Origin: Bifidobacterium breve
Lineage (GTDB): Bacteria > Bacteroidota > Bacteroidia > Cytophagales > UBA9547
DNA length: 5,941 nt
NCBI GenBank assembly: GCA_943325655.2
Contig: CALPQG020000181.1
Coordinates: 1 to 5,941, forward strand
Direction of reading: 5' to 3'
Positions 1 through 5,941 of the stretch are shown piece by piece. How positions within the stretch are numbered: the stretch's first letter is position 1; every line of letters starts with the position of its first letter. Below the pieces are notes generated by a model. It ran no database searches, had not been told where the DNA came from, and was given only the letters and a program-made list of their open reading frames with translations. Both the position numbers and the translations under genes were made by a program.

Positions 1-1
1 A

Positions 2-1405
2 AAAGCATTTATCATGAACAGGGTAGGAGATTTAGGTTTCATCTTGGCCATATTCTTAATATTTGTCACTTTTGGTTCGGTTGAATTTACAGATGTCTTT
101 TCTAAAGCCGCCACGCTGGAAATTGGTGTACCTGTGGTTACAGCAATTACCATACTGTTGTTTATTGGTGCCATGGGTAAAAGTGCTCAATTGCCATTAT
201 TCACCTGGCTGCCTGACGCCATGGCTGGTCCAACGCCGGTTTCTGCTTTGATACATGCTGCAACCATGGTTACCGCTGGTATTTATATGATTGCACGTTC
301 TAACATTTTATATACTTTATCTCCAGTAACTTCTTCCATTGTTGCAGTGGTGGGTATTGCCACCGCAATTTTTGCCGCCACTATTGGTTTGGCACAAAAT
401 GACATCAAGAAAGTATTGGCCTATTCTACCGTGAGTCAATTGGGATACATGTTTTTAGCATTGGGCGTTGGCGCTTATACTGGAGCATTGTTTCACGTCA
501 TGACACATGCATTCTTCAAAGCCTTATTGTTCTTAGGAGCGGGTAGTGTCATTCACGGAATGGGTGGAGAACAAGACCTGCGTAAAATGGGTGGTTTGAA
601 AAAAGCGTTACCAATTACTTTCTACACCTTTGCTATTGGAACAATTGCCATTGCTGGTATTCCTCCATTTGCTGGTTTCTTTTCAAAAGATGAAATCTTA
701 GCCCATGCGTATGCAGCATCACCTTTATTTTGGGTACTGGGTGTTATTGGCGCATTGTTGACAGCTTTCTACATGTTCCGTTTATTCTTCCTGACTTTCT
801 TTGGAGAATTTAGAGGCACAAAAGAACAACAACATCATTTACATGAATCTCCAATGAGCATGACTTTGCCATTGATTGTATTGGCTGTTTTAGCGGTAGT
901 TGCTGGTTATGCCAATTTCCCTGAAATTTTTGGAGGAAAACATTATTTACAAACTTATTTGGCGCCAGTTTTTGCAGCTTCAGTAGCAAAATCAGCAGGG
1001 AATCATTTGAGTCATAACACAGAGTTGATGTTGATGGCAGCTTCTGTACTTGGTGTATTGATTTCAATCTTTGTAGCTTACAATACTTATATTTCTAAAA
1101 AGGTAGTTCCTGAAGCAGAAGAAGCAACCTTATCTCCTTTACATAAATTGATTTATAACAAATATTATGTAGATGAAATTTATGATGCTTTGATTGTAAA
1201 ACCATTGTATGCTTTATCCACCTTTGGACACAGGTTTATTGAATTGGGAATTATAGATAACATCGTAAATGCTGTGGGTAGTATTACCCTTTTAAAAGGT
1301 AAAATGTATGCTAAAATACAAACAGGTCATACCACATTTTACTTGTTTGTAATGGTATTGGGAATAATAGGTATTCTTGCTTATAGCCTTTTGTTTAAAT
1401 TGTAA
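2..1405 (+). CDS. nuoL: NADH-quinone oxidoreductase subunit L (complex I), 5'-partial
   Basis: NuoL is the distal antiporter-like subunit of the complex I membrane arm and helps couple NADH oxidation and quinone reduction to proton export. The reading frame is open from base 2, and the first residues read KAFIMNRVGD, an internal NuoL motif (E. coli equivalent ends at D178). The ATG at 14 is therefore not the start, and about 170 N-terminal residues are missing. Numbering from that ATG, the channel residues are K56 (GKSAQLP; E. coli K229), H81 (SALIHAATM; H254), H161, H165 and K169 (FHVMTHAFFKALLFL; H334, H338, K342) and K225 (GFFSKDEIL; K399). The fragment should cover roughly helices TM6 to TM16. 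The C-terminal part, from about residue 375, fits the long amphipathic lateral helix followed by the last membrane helix (about 441-461). The estimated full length, about 635 residues, is normal for the family. nuoM follows after 29 bp. Residue equivalences are from memory of E. coli NuoL. Confidence 0.97.
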   Translation, partial: KAFIMNRVGDLGFILAIFLIFVTFGSVEFTDVFSKAATLEIGVPVVTAITILLFIGAMGKSAQLPLFTWLPDAMAGPTPVSALIHAATMVTAGIYMIARSNILYTLSPVTSSIVAVVGIATAIFAATIGLAQNDIKKVLAYSTVSQLGYMFLALGVGAYTGALFHVMTHAFFKALLFLGAGSVIHGMGGEQDLRKMGGLKKALPITFYTFAIGTIAIAGIPPFAGFFSKDEILAHAYAASPLFWVLGVIGALLTAFYMFRLFFLTFFGEFRGTKEQQHHLHESPMSMTLPLIVLAVLAVVAGYANFPEIFGGKHYLQTYLAPVFAASVAKSAGNHLSHNTELMLMAASVLGVLISIFVAYNTYISKKVVPEAEEATLSPLHKLIYNKYYVDEIYDALIVKPLYALSTFGHRFIELGIIDNIVNAVGSITLLKGKMYAKIQTGHTTFYLFVMVLGIIGILAYSLLFKL

Positions 1406-1434
1406 GTATAGTTTCAAGATAATTGATATAATAG

Positions 1435-2922
1435 ATGATGACATTAATAGTACTCTTTTTGCCTTTTGTAGCTGCTTTATTGCTGTCATTAGTAAAAGGT
1501 GAAAGTGTTAAAAAAATAGCTTTAGGTTTCGCTTTAGCGGAATTAGTACTTGCCCTTATGGTTTTGAATCAATACATGATTGATCCCAAAGCCTTATCAT
1601 TTACCTGTTTCTGGATTACTTCTTTAGGAGCACATCTCAACATTGATGTAAGTGGAATCAGTATGCTGTTGGTATTGCTTACAGCGGTATTAATTCCATT
1701 AATCATTCTAAGTACATTCAAACACGATTACAAAAATCCTGCGGCGTTTTATGCGTTGATTTTAGCGATGTCAGGAGCATTGATTGGTGTATTTGTAGCC
1801 AATGACTTATTGTTGTTTTATGTATTTTGGGAAGCAGCTTTGATACCTATCTATTTTATTGCAGCCTTATGGGGTGGTGAAAATAGAATTAAAGTAACCT
1901 TCAAATTTTTCTTATACACAGTAATAGGAAGTTTGTTCATGTTGATTGGGGTGATGTACCTTTATTTACAAACCAACGTTCCTCATCCAATTACCTTTGA
2001 ACCGCACCATAGTTTTGATTTCGATCATTTGGTGGCTTTAAATTTATCTTTCCAGGAACAGTGCTGGTTGTTTTGGGCTTTCTTTATTGCCTTTGCCATC
2101 AAAATGCCAATATTCCCATTTCATACTTGGCAACCAGATACGTATACCGAAGCTCCAGCAGCAGGTACCATGTTACTTTCAGGGATCATGTTGAAAATGG
2201 GTATTTTCGGTGTGTTGCATTGGTTGATGCCGATAATGAATGAAGGCTTTTATGCCAACGCCAAAATCGTGATTACGCTCGCTATCATCGGGGTGGTTTA
2301 CGCTTCTATATTGGCCATTATGCAAAAAGACATGAAACGTTTGATTGCCTATTCTTCTATTGCACACGTTGGTTTGATTGCAGCAGGTTTGTTTGCGGTG
2401 AATGAACAAAGTTTACAAGGAGCCGTGATACAAATGTTTGCACATGGGGTGAATGTGGTAGGTTTATTCTTCATCATTGATATCATTGAATCAAGAACAG
2501 GCACAAGAGACATTGCTTCTTTAGGAGGAATTATAAACAAAGCGCCAAAACTGGGAGTATTGTTTGTCATTATCATGTTGGGTGCTGTGGCTTTGCCATT
2601 GACCAATGGCTTTCCAGGAGAGTTTTTATTGCTGAATGGCATATTTCAATACAATGCCGTATTGGCCGCTGTTGCTGGTTTAACGATTATTCTTGGGGCA
2701 GTATACATGTTGAAAATGTATCAAAATGTAATGTTAGGAGAAGTGAATGCTTTGACTGAAAAATTTACAGATTTAACCATGACTGAGTTTGCGGTGCTTG
2801 TACCAATAGCTGCTATTGTGATTATCACAGGGATTTATCCACAGTATTTCTTAGATTTAACTCAGGGAGATGTGGATCATTTATTGAAATTAGTGAATAC
2901 CAATATTGTAACAATTAAGTAA
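1435..2922 (+). CDS. nuoM: NADH-quinone oxidoreductase subunit M (complex I)
   Basis: NuoM is the middle antiporter-like subunit of the complex I membrane arm and forms one of its proton-translocating half-channel pairs. The 495-residue product is full length (E. coli about 509). The key residues are all present at a constant offset of 11 from E. coli: E133 (FWEAALIPIYF; E144), K223 (AIKMPIFPFHTW; K234), K254 (GIMLKMGIFG; K265) and E396 (GFPGEFLLL; E407). The conserved NuoM/ND4 stretch KRLIAYSSIAHVG lies at 301-313. The protein is hydrophobic throughout, consistent with about 14 membrane helices. A TAG lies directly before the first ATG in the same frame, so the start must be at 1435 or at the second ATG at 1438 (tandem ATGATG). 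No Shine-Dalgarno sequence is visible in the 29-bp gap after nuoL, as is common in Bacteroidota. It is presumably cotranscribed with nuoL and nuoN. Confidence 0.98.
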   Translation: MMTLIVLFLPFVAALLLSLVKGESVKKIALGFALAELVLALMVLNQYMIDPKALSFTCFWITSLGAHLNIDVSGISMLLVLLTAVLIPLIILSTFKHDYKNPAAFYALILAMSGALIGVFVANDLLLFYVFWEAALIPIYFIAALWGGENRIKVTFKFFLYTVIGSLFMLIGVMYLYLQTNVPHPITFEPHHSFDFDHLVALNLSFQEQCWLFWAFFIAFAIKMPIFPFHTWQPDTYTEAPAAGTMLLSGIMLKMGIFGVLHWLMPIMNEGFYANAKIVITLAIIGVVYASILAIMQKDMKRLIAYSSIAHVGLIAAGLFAVNEQSLQGAVIQMFAHGVNVVGLFFIIDIIESRTGTRDIASLGGIINKAPKLGVLFVIIMLGAVALPLTNGFPGEFLLLNGIFQYNAVLAAVAGLTIILGAVYMLKMYQNVMLGEVNALTEKFTDLTMTEFAVLVPIAAIVIITGIYPQYFLDLTQGDVDHLLKLVNTNIVTIK

Positions 2923-2924
2923 TT

Positions 2925-4310
2925 ATGATCACATTAGTAATACTTGCTTTAGTCGGTTTGTTTTTAATGATTGCAGGCCTTTTTGACATTTCAAGAAAGG
3001 CTGTATTCGGAGTAGCCATGACTGGAATGGTAGCTGCTTTGGCTGGAAATCTTTACATGTGGGACAAAGTTCCAATGGCATATTTCAATAGAATGATTTT
3101 GATTGACAATTATGATGTTGCTTTTATTACAGCAGTGTTAGGGGTATCCATGTTTTTGTTTCTATTGTCTGAAAACTATTTTGGCAAGATTCAAAATTAC
3201 CTGACAGAACATTATGCCTTGTATATGTTTTCTTTGGTGGGAATGATAGCGATGATATCTTTCAACAACCTGGTAATGTTATTTATTGGCATTGAAATTT
3301 TATCGGTGAGCTTGTATATTTTGGCAGGTAGTGAAAAAAATAACCTGTCTTCCAATGAAGCATCCTTAAAATACTTTTTGATGGGAGCTTTCGCTACAGG
3401 TATTTTATTGATGGGAATTACCCTGATTTACGGTGCTTCTGGATCTTTTTACTTGTCTGGTATTGAACAATACTTTACCTCTGGAAATGAATTGAGTCCT
3501 ATTGCCTACATCGGTATGTTCCTGGTTTTGGTGGGAATGTCTTTCAAAGTATCGGTTGCTCCTTTCCATTTCTGGACTCCGGATGTTTATGATGGTTCGC
3601 CCACATTCGTTACTGCATTTATGAGTACAGTGGTTAAAATCGCTGGATTTGCTGCTTTCTTCAAACTGTTCTATATCTGTTTTTCTAGTGTAATCCATTA
3701 CTGGGTTGAAGTGGTTTCAGTACTGGTTATCTTAACAGTTACTATAGGAGCCATGACAGCCATTACACAAAAAAGTGTAAAAAGATTGTTGGCTTATTCC
3801 AGTGTTTCTCATGCAGGTTATATGCTGATGGTGGTGCTTGTTGGAGCTGATGCTGATAATTTAATGTTTTATGTGGTTGCTTATTCCATCAGTTCAATTG
3901 TAGCTTTCAGTGTTTTGATGTTAGTACAGGAAGCTGCTGGAAATGCTGAAATTACTTCTTTCGAAGGTTTGGCTAAAGTAAATCCTCTGCTGGGGTTTGC
4001 GATGACAGTGTCTATGTTGTCATTGGCTGGTATTCCATTAACTGCAGGTTTTATGGCCAAAGTATATATTTTGACTTCTGTTTTCAATGCTGGTCACGGT
4101 ATTGTAGTACTGGTGGCTATCCTGACAGCTATGGTCGGAATTTATTATTACTTCAAAGTAATCATTGCCATTTACTTCAAAACAGCTACAGAAGAGCGTA
4201 AATTATTTACTTATAATTCAAGTAGTTTGTTCAAAATAGTATTATTTATAGGAATAATTGCTATTATTGTATTGGGGATTTGTCCTGATATTATTCATAA
4301 TCTTATTTAA
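2925..4310 (+). CDS. nuoN: NADH-quinone oxidoreductase subunit N (complex I)
   Basis: NuoN is the antiporter-like subunit nearest the peripheral arm among L, M and N, and takes part in proton translocation. The 461-residue product is close to the family's usual length (E. coli 485). Residues matching the essential E. coli set are E124 (FIGIEILSVSLY; E133), K208 (GMSFKVSVAPFHFWTPDVY; K217), K238 (STVVKIAGF; K247) and K379 (TAGFMAKVYIL; K395). The family motif KRLLAYSSVSHAGYM lies at 286-300. The protein is hydrophobic over its whole length, fitting about 14 membrane helices. The ATG starts 2 bp after the nuoM stop, so translation is probably coupled to nuoM; no Shine-Dalgarno sequence is seen. 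The codons before the start run back into nuoM's stop region and no better start exists. In most bacteria nuoN ends the nuo operon, and no complex I gene follows it here. Residue equivalences are recalled from the E. coli literature. Confidence 0.98.
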   Translation: MITLVILALVGLFLMIAGLFDISRKAVFGVAMTGMVAALAGNLYMWDKVPMAYFNRMILIDNYDVAFITAVLGVSMFLFLLSENYFGKIQNYLTEHYALYMFSLVGMIAMISFNNLVMLFIGIEILSVSLYILAGSEKNNLSSNEASLKYFLMGAFATGILLMGITLIYGASGSFYLSGIEQYFTSGNELSPIAYIGMFLVLVGMSFKVSVAPFHFWTPDVYDGSPTFVTAFMSTVVKIAGFAAFFKLFYICFSSVIHYWVEVVSVLVILTVTIGAMTAITQKSVKRLLAYSSVSHAGYMLMVVLVGADADNLMFYVVAYSISSIVAFSVLMLVQEAAGNAEITSFEGLAKVNPLLGFAMTVSMLSLAGIPLTAGFMAKVYILTSVFNAGHGIVVLVAILTAMVGIYYYFKVIIAIYFKTATEERKLFTYNSSSLFKIVLFIGIIAIIVLGICPDIIHNLI

Positions 4311-4341
4311 TTAACACTGTTCACCCAATAATCAATTTCTT

Positions 4342-5664
4342 ATGGCATCAATCGGAGGAGGAAACTCGACGTCATCTTCAAATTACGATTCAAGTAAAAA
4401 CTATTCAGTACCCTTATCGCTTTTAATAGGTTTATTTTTCATGATTGGTTTTATTACCGTAATGAATGATGTGCTTATTCCAAGTTTAAAAGGTGTTTTT
4501 AACATTACTGAAAACTGGAAATTGATGATGATTCAATTTTGTTTTTTTGGTGCTTATGGTATTATGTCTATTCCAGCAGGTTCTATCATTGCTAAAATTG
4601 GGTATAAAAAAGGATTAACCTTGGCCTTGTCTATCATGGGTACAGGTTTATTCATGTTTGTTCCTGCAGCCTCTTTGTTATCATTCGAATTGTTTTTGGT
4701 AGCCTTATTTATTGTGGCTTGTGGATTAACGATTTTGCAAGTAGCCATCAATCCATACATCATTTCATTGGGTCGTCCTGAAACTGGCGCTGCTCGTTTA
4801 AATTTGGGTGGTGCGTTGAATTCTACGGCAACATTCATCGGTCCGATTATTGGTGGAGCATTGATCTTAAAACCAGGTTTAATTGATGCGGTTGCAAAAG
4901 CAGATGCAGTAAAAGGTCCTTACATTGTTTTGGCATTGATTACCATTGCCATTGGTGTATTGTTATATTTCATTACCCTTCCTAAATTGGAAGTAGAAGA
5001 AGAAGTGAAAACTACAGACAGTTATGGCAAATACAAACACTTGCTGTTTGGCTCAGGTGCCATCTTCTTTTATGTCGGTGCTGAGGTTGCTATTGGTAGT
5101 TTGTTGATTTTGTACCTTCACAAAGAATTTGGTGTAGCCGAAAAAATGGCTTCTTCCTTGGTCGCGTATTACTGGGGAAGTGCCATGATCGGTCGTTTTA
5201 TTGGTTCTGCTTTAGGACAAACGATCAAAGCAAACGTTATGTTGGCAGCAGTTTCCATTGGAGCAATTATTCTTGTAGGTTTGAGTATGGTAGGTTTTGC
5301 AACGCCAATACACATTCCGGTAATGGTAATGAATACTGATCCTAGTTTCTCCCTTATTTTTGTAAACCAATCAATACCTTTAGCAGCTTTCTGTTTGGTA
5401 CTTGTTGGATTGTTAAACTCAGTAATGTGGCCATGTATTTTCCCATTGGGCATTGCAAAACTAGGAAGTTTTACTTCTAAAGGATCAGGTTTAATGTGTT
5501 CTATGATTGTGGGTGGTGCTTTTATTCCATTGATTCAAGGTGCAATTGCTGATTCTTATGGTTACAAATTCAGCTTTATCGTTTGTGTAGCATGTTATTT
5601 ATACCTTTTATTCTTCGCATTAAAAGGACACCAAACTGATTATCTAGACGAAAAAACAAAATAG
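4342..5664 (+). CDS. FucP/GluP-like sugar:H+ symporter (MFS, FHS family)
   Basis: This is a 440-residue inner-membrane transporter of the major facilitator superfamily, fucose/galactose/glucose:H+ symporter branch; the sugar cannot be told from sequence. Twelve membrane helices are apparent, near residues 24-44, 61-82, 90-110, 113-137, 158-177, 194-213, 233-259, 272-290, 298-318, 346-366, 382-402 and 408-428. Family motifs are MNDVLIPSLK (41-50), IPAG (77-80), LQVAINPYI (132-140), RLNL...LNS (152-161), FFYVGAEVAIGS (242-253) and MWPCIFPLGI (362-371). D43 matches the essential D46 of E. coli FucP and N160 matches N162, but FucP E135 is Q133 and Q159 is G157. The loop at about 319-346 is longer than in FucP. 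The N-terminal 20 residues are polar and rich in Ser, Gly and Asn. An in-frame TAA at 4312-4314 bounds the start, and this is the first ATG after it. The 31-bp gap to nuoN holds no terminator or clear promoter, so cotranscription with nuo is possible. Confidence 0.93.
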   Translation: MASIGGGNSTSSSNYDSSKNYSVPLSLLIGLFFMIGFITVMNDVLIPSLKGVFNITENWKLMMIQFCFFGAYGIMSIPAGSIIAKIGYKKGLTLALSIMGTGLFMFVPAASLLSFELFLVALFIVACGLTILQVAINPYIISLGRPETGAARLNLGGALNSTATFIGPIIGGALILKPGLIDAVAKADAVKGPYIVLALITIAIGVLLYFITLPKLEVEEEVKTTDSYGKYKHLLFGSGAIFFYVGAEVAIGSLLILYLHKEFGVAEKMASSLVAYYWGSAMIGRFIGSALGQTIKANVMLAAVSIGAIILVGLSMVGFATPIHIPVMVMNTDPSFSLIFVNQSIPLAAFCLVLVGLLNSVMWPCIFPLGIAKLGSFTSKGSGLMCSMIVGGAFIPLIQGAIADSYGYKFSFIVCVACYLYLLFFALKGHQTDYLDEKTK

Positions 5665-5673
5665 TAATTGTTT

Positions 5674-5688
5674 ATTCATTCATTCATT
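5674..5688 (+). repeat. short ATTC tandem repeat before the terminator
   Basis: Three perfect ATTC units plus ATT lie between the transporter stop codon and the A-tract of the terminator. The last unit overlaps the outer base pairs of the hairpin. With so few units it is a minor simple-sequence run with no evident function, recorded because slippage here would change only the 3' untranslated region. Confidence 0.6.
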
Positions 5689-5730
5689 AAAAAAGGGAAT
5701 CTCTACACGAAGAGTTTCCCTTTTTTAATG
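5685..5730. terminator. intrinsic, probably bidirectional terminator
   Basis: A 20-bp stem (5685-5704 with 5711-5730) closes a 6-base ACACGA loop, with a single T-T mismatch (5700/5715). The core GGGAA/TTCCC is flanked by six A on the left and six T on the right, so both strands would end a hairpin with a U-tract. It starts 20 bp after the transporter stop codon. It is the only intrinsic terminator I find after nuoL, M, N or the transporter, and so probably marks the end of the transcription unit. It could also stop a convergent transcript arriving from beyond the window. Confidence 0.92.
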
Positions 5731-5858
5731 TGTAAAATATATGTTGTTTGGATTTTATATCAAATACATTTTTAATATAGACCGTTTGTGTCAACTTTAA
5801 TTTTATAATTCTGTAAATTTAAATAGGAGCTTATTTACAATGTGTTATGAAATAAATA
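5731..5858. other. AT-rich intergenic spacer, no supported gene
   Basis: This stretch has about 25 G or C in 128 bases by hand count (about 20%), well below the coding regions. I find no structured RNA and no complete gene. Partial matches to the Bacteroidota promoter (TTG and TAnnTTTG) occur, for example TACATTTT at 5765-5772 and TAAATTTA at 5814-5821. Their spacing to an upstream TTTG is wrong (14 and 25 bases), so no promoter is called. AGGAG at 5825-5829 stands 10 bases before an ATG at 5840, discussed as a weak possibility in the findings. Confidence 0.6.
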
Positions 5859-5941
5859 TTAGGGCGTTTCCGCCGCGGCGGATCGCGTGTTCGGTACTCG
5901 TCCCGATTTTTTCGGGAAGCTCAAACATACCGAAGCATCGG
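5859..5941. repeat. GC-rich structured intergenic repeat element, truncated by window end
   Basis: The sequence changes abruptly at TTAGGGCGT (5859-5867) from about 20% to about 58% G+C (48 of 83 bases by hand count). Visible structure: a perfect 14-bp palindrome at 5869-5882 (TCCGCCGCGGCGGA); an inner hairpin of TCCCGA (5901-5906) and TCGGGA (5912-5917) around a T5 loop; and an outer arm TTCGGTA (5890-5896) pairing with TACCGAA (5928-5934), which can be lengthened past a bulged G5935 by TG (5888-5889) with CA (5936-5937). A competing small hairpin, CCGA-AGCA-TCGG, ends at the last base. From memory, many Bacteroidota genomes carry dispersed intergenic elements that begin TTAGGGCGT and end near ACGC, with similar hairpins; this assignment is not verified here. 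The other end lies outside the window, so length and copy number are unknown. It could instead be a structured RNA or a transposon remnant. Confidence 0.65.

Noticed and set aside
14..16. ATG at 14 as the start of nuoL
   Set aside because: The frame is open upstream to base 2 and reads KAFI before this Met, which is an internal NuoL motif. The family needs about 170 further N-terminal residues, so the gene starts outside the window.
820..855. His-rich stretch in NuoL (residues about 270-280) as a metal-binding insertion
   Set aside because: It lies in a loop between membrane helices where, from memory, NuoL proteins of this phylum commonly carry a His-containing HESP-type sequence. Nothing indicates a separate domain.
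2349..2642. Minus-strand open frame of 97 codons opposite nuoM
   Set aside because: It lies wholly inside a well-conserved nuoM gene, has no recognisable protein features and is explained as a shadow of the coding strand.
3405..3698. Minus-strand open frame of 97 codons opposite nuoN
   Set aside because: It is fully antisense to conserved nuoN sequence that includes K208 and K238. Its product is polar and low in recognisable features, so no gene is called.
4554..4838. Minus-strand open frame of 94 codons opposite the transporter
   Set aside because: It is antisense to helices 2-5 of the transporter. Its composition mirrors the coding strand and no promoter or start signal supports it.
5169..5453. 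Minus-strand open frame of 94 codons opposite the transporter C-terminal half
   Set aside because: It is antisense to a conserved coding region and has no family resemblance, so it is treated as a shadow frame.
5747..5821. Bacteroidota-type promoter in the spacer (TTTG with TACATTTT or TAAATTTA)
   Set aside because: The two boxes are 14 or 25 bases apart instead of about 19, and each -7 box lacks the final G. In 20% G+C sequence such matches are expected by chance.
5922..5929. Perfect minus-strand -7 box (TATGTTTG) inside the GC-rich element
   Set aside because: The -33 box would lie beyond the window end and cannot be seen. The match overlaps a hairpin arm that already explains part of the sequence.
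5859..5941. CRISPR repeat or transposase end
   Set aside because: No direct repeats with regular spacers occur in the window and no transposase is present. The inverted repeats are nested hairpins rather than a recognisable insertion-sequence terminus.

Overview
The window looks like chromosomal DNA from a member of the Bacteroidota. The reasons are the AT-rich coding sequence, the lack of recognisable Shine-Dalgarno sequences before the genes, the wording of the NuoL, NuoM and NuoN proteins, the FucP/GluP-type sugar transporter, and a GC-rich intergenic element that resembles dispersed repeats I remember from this phylum. Genus cannot be fixed from the sequence alone; a Chitinophagaceae- or Cytophaga-like bacterium is a guess.

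All genes lie on the + strand. Positions 2-1405 hold the 3' three quarters of nuoL, whose start lies outside the window. nuoM (1435-2922) follows after 29 bp and nuoN (2925-4310) after only 2 bp. These are the three antiporter-like membrane subunits of respiratory complex I (NADH:quinone oxidoreductase), in their usual order at the end of a nuo operon. All the ionisable residues of the proton-channel axis that can be checked are present, so the proton-pumping arm appears functional.

Thirty-one bp after nuoN comes an intact major-facilitator sugar transporter of the FHS (fucose/galactose/glucose:H+ symporter) family (4342-5664). No terminator separates it from nuoN, so read-through from the nuo operon is plausible. 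A proton-coupled sugar importer would use the gradient that complex I makes, but the link may be only positional. The transporter differs from E. coli FucP at several binding-site positions and has a longer periplasmic loop between helices 9 and 10.

A strong, probably bidirectional hairpin terminator (5685-5730) closes the transcription unit. It is followed by about 130 bp of very AT-rich spacer (about 20% G+C by hand count) with no convincing gene. From about 5859 to the window end the composition jumps to about 58% G+C. This stretch contains a perfect 14-bp palindrome and nested hairpins and is interpreted as the first part of a dispersed intergenic repeat cut off by the window edge. It is the least explained part of the window. 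I see no CRISPR array, tRNA, rRNA, transposase or obvious new defence system.
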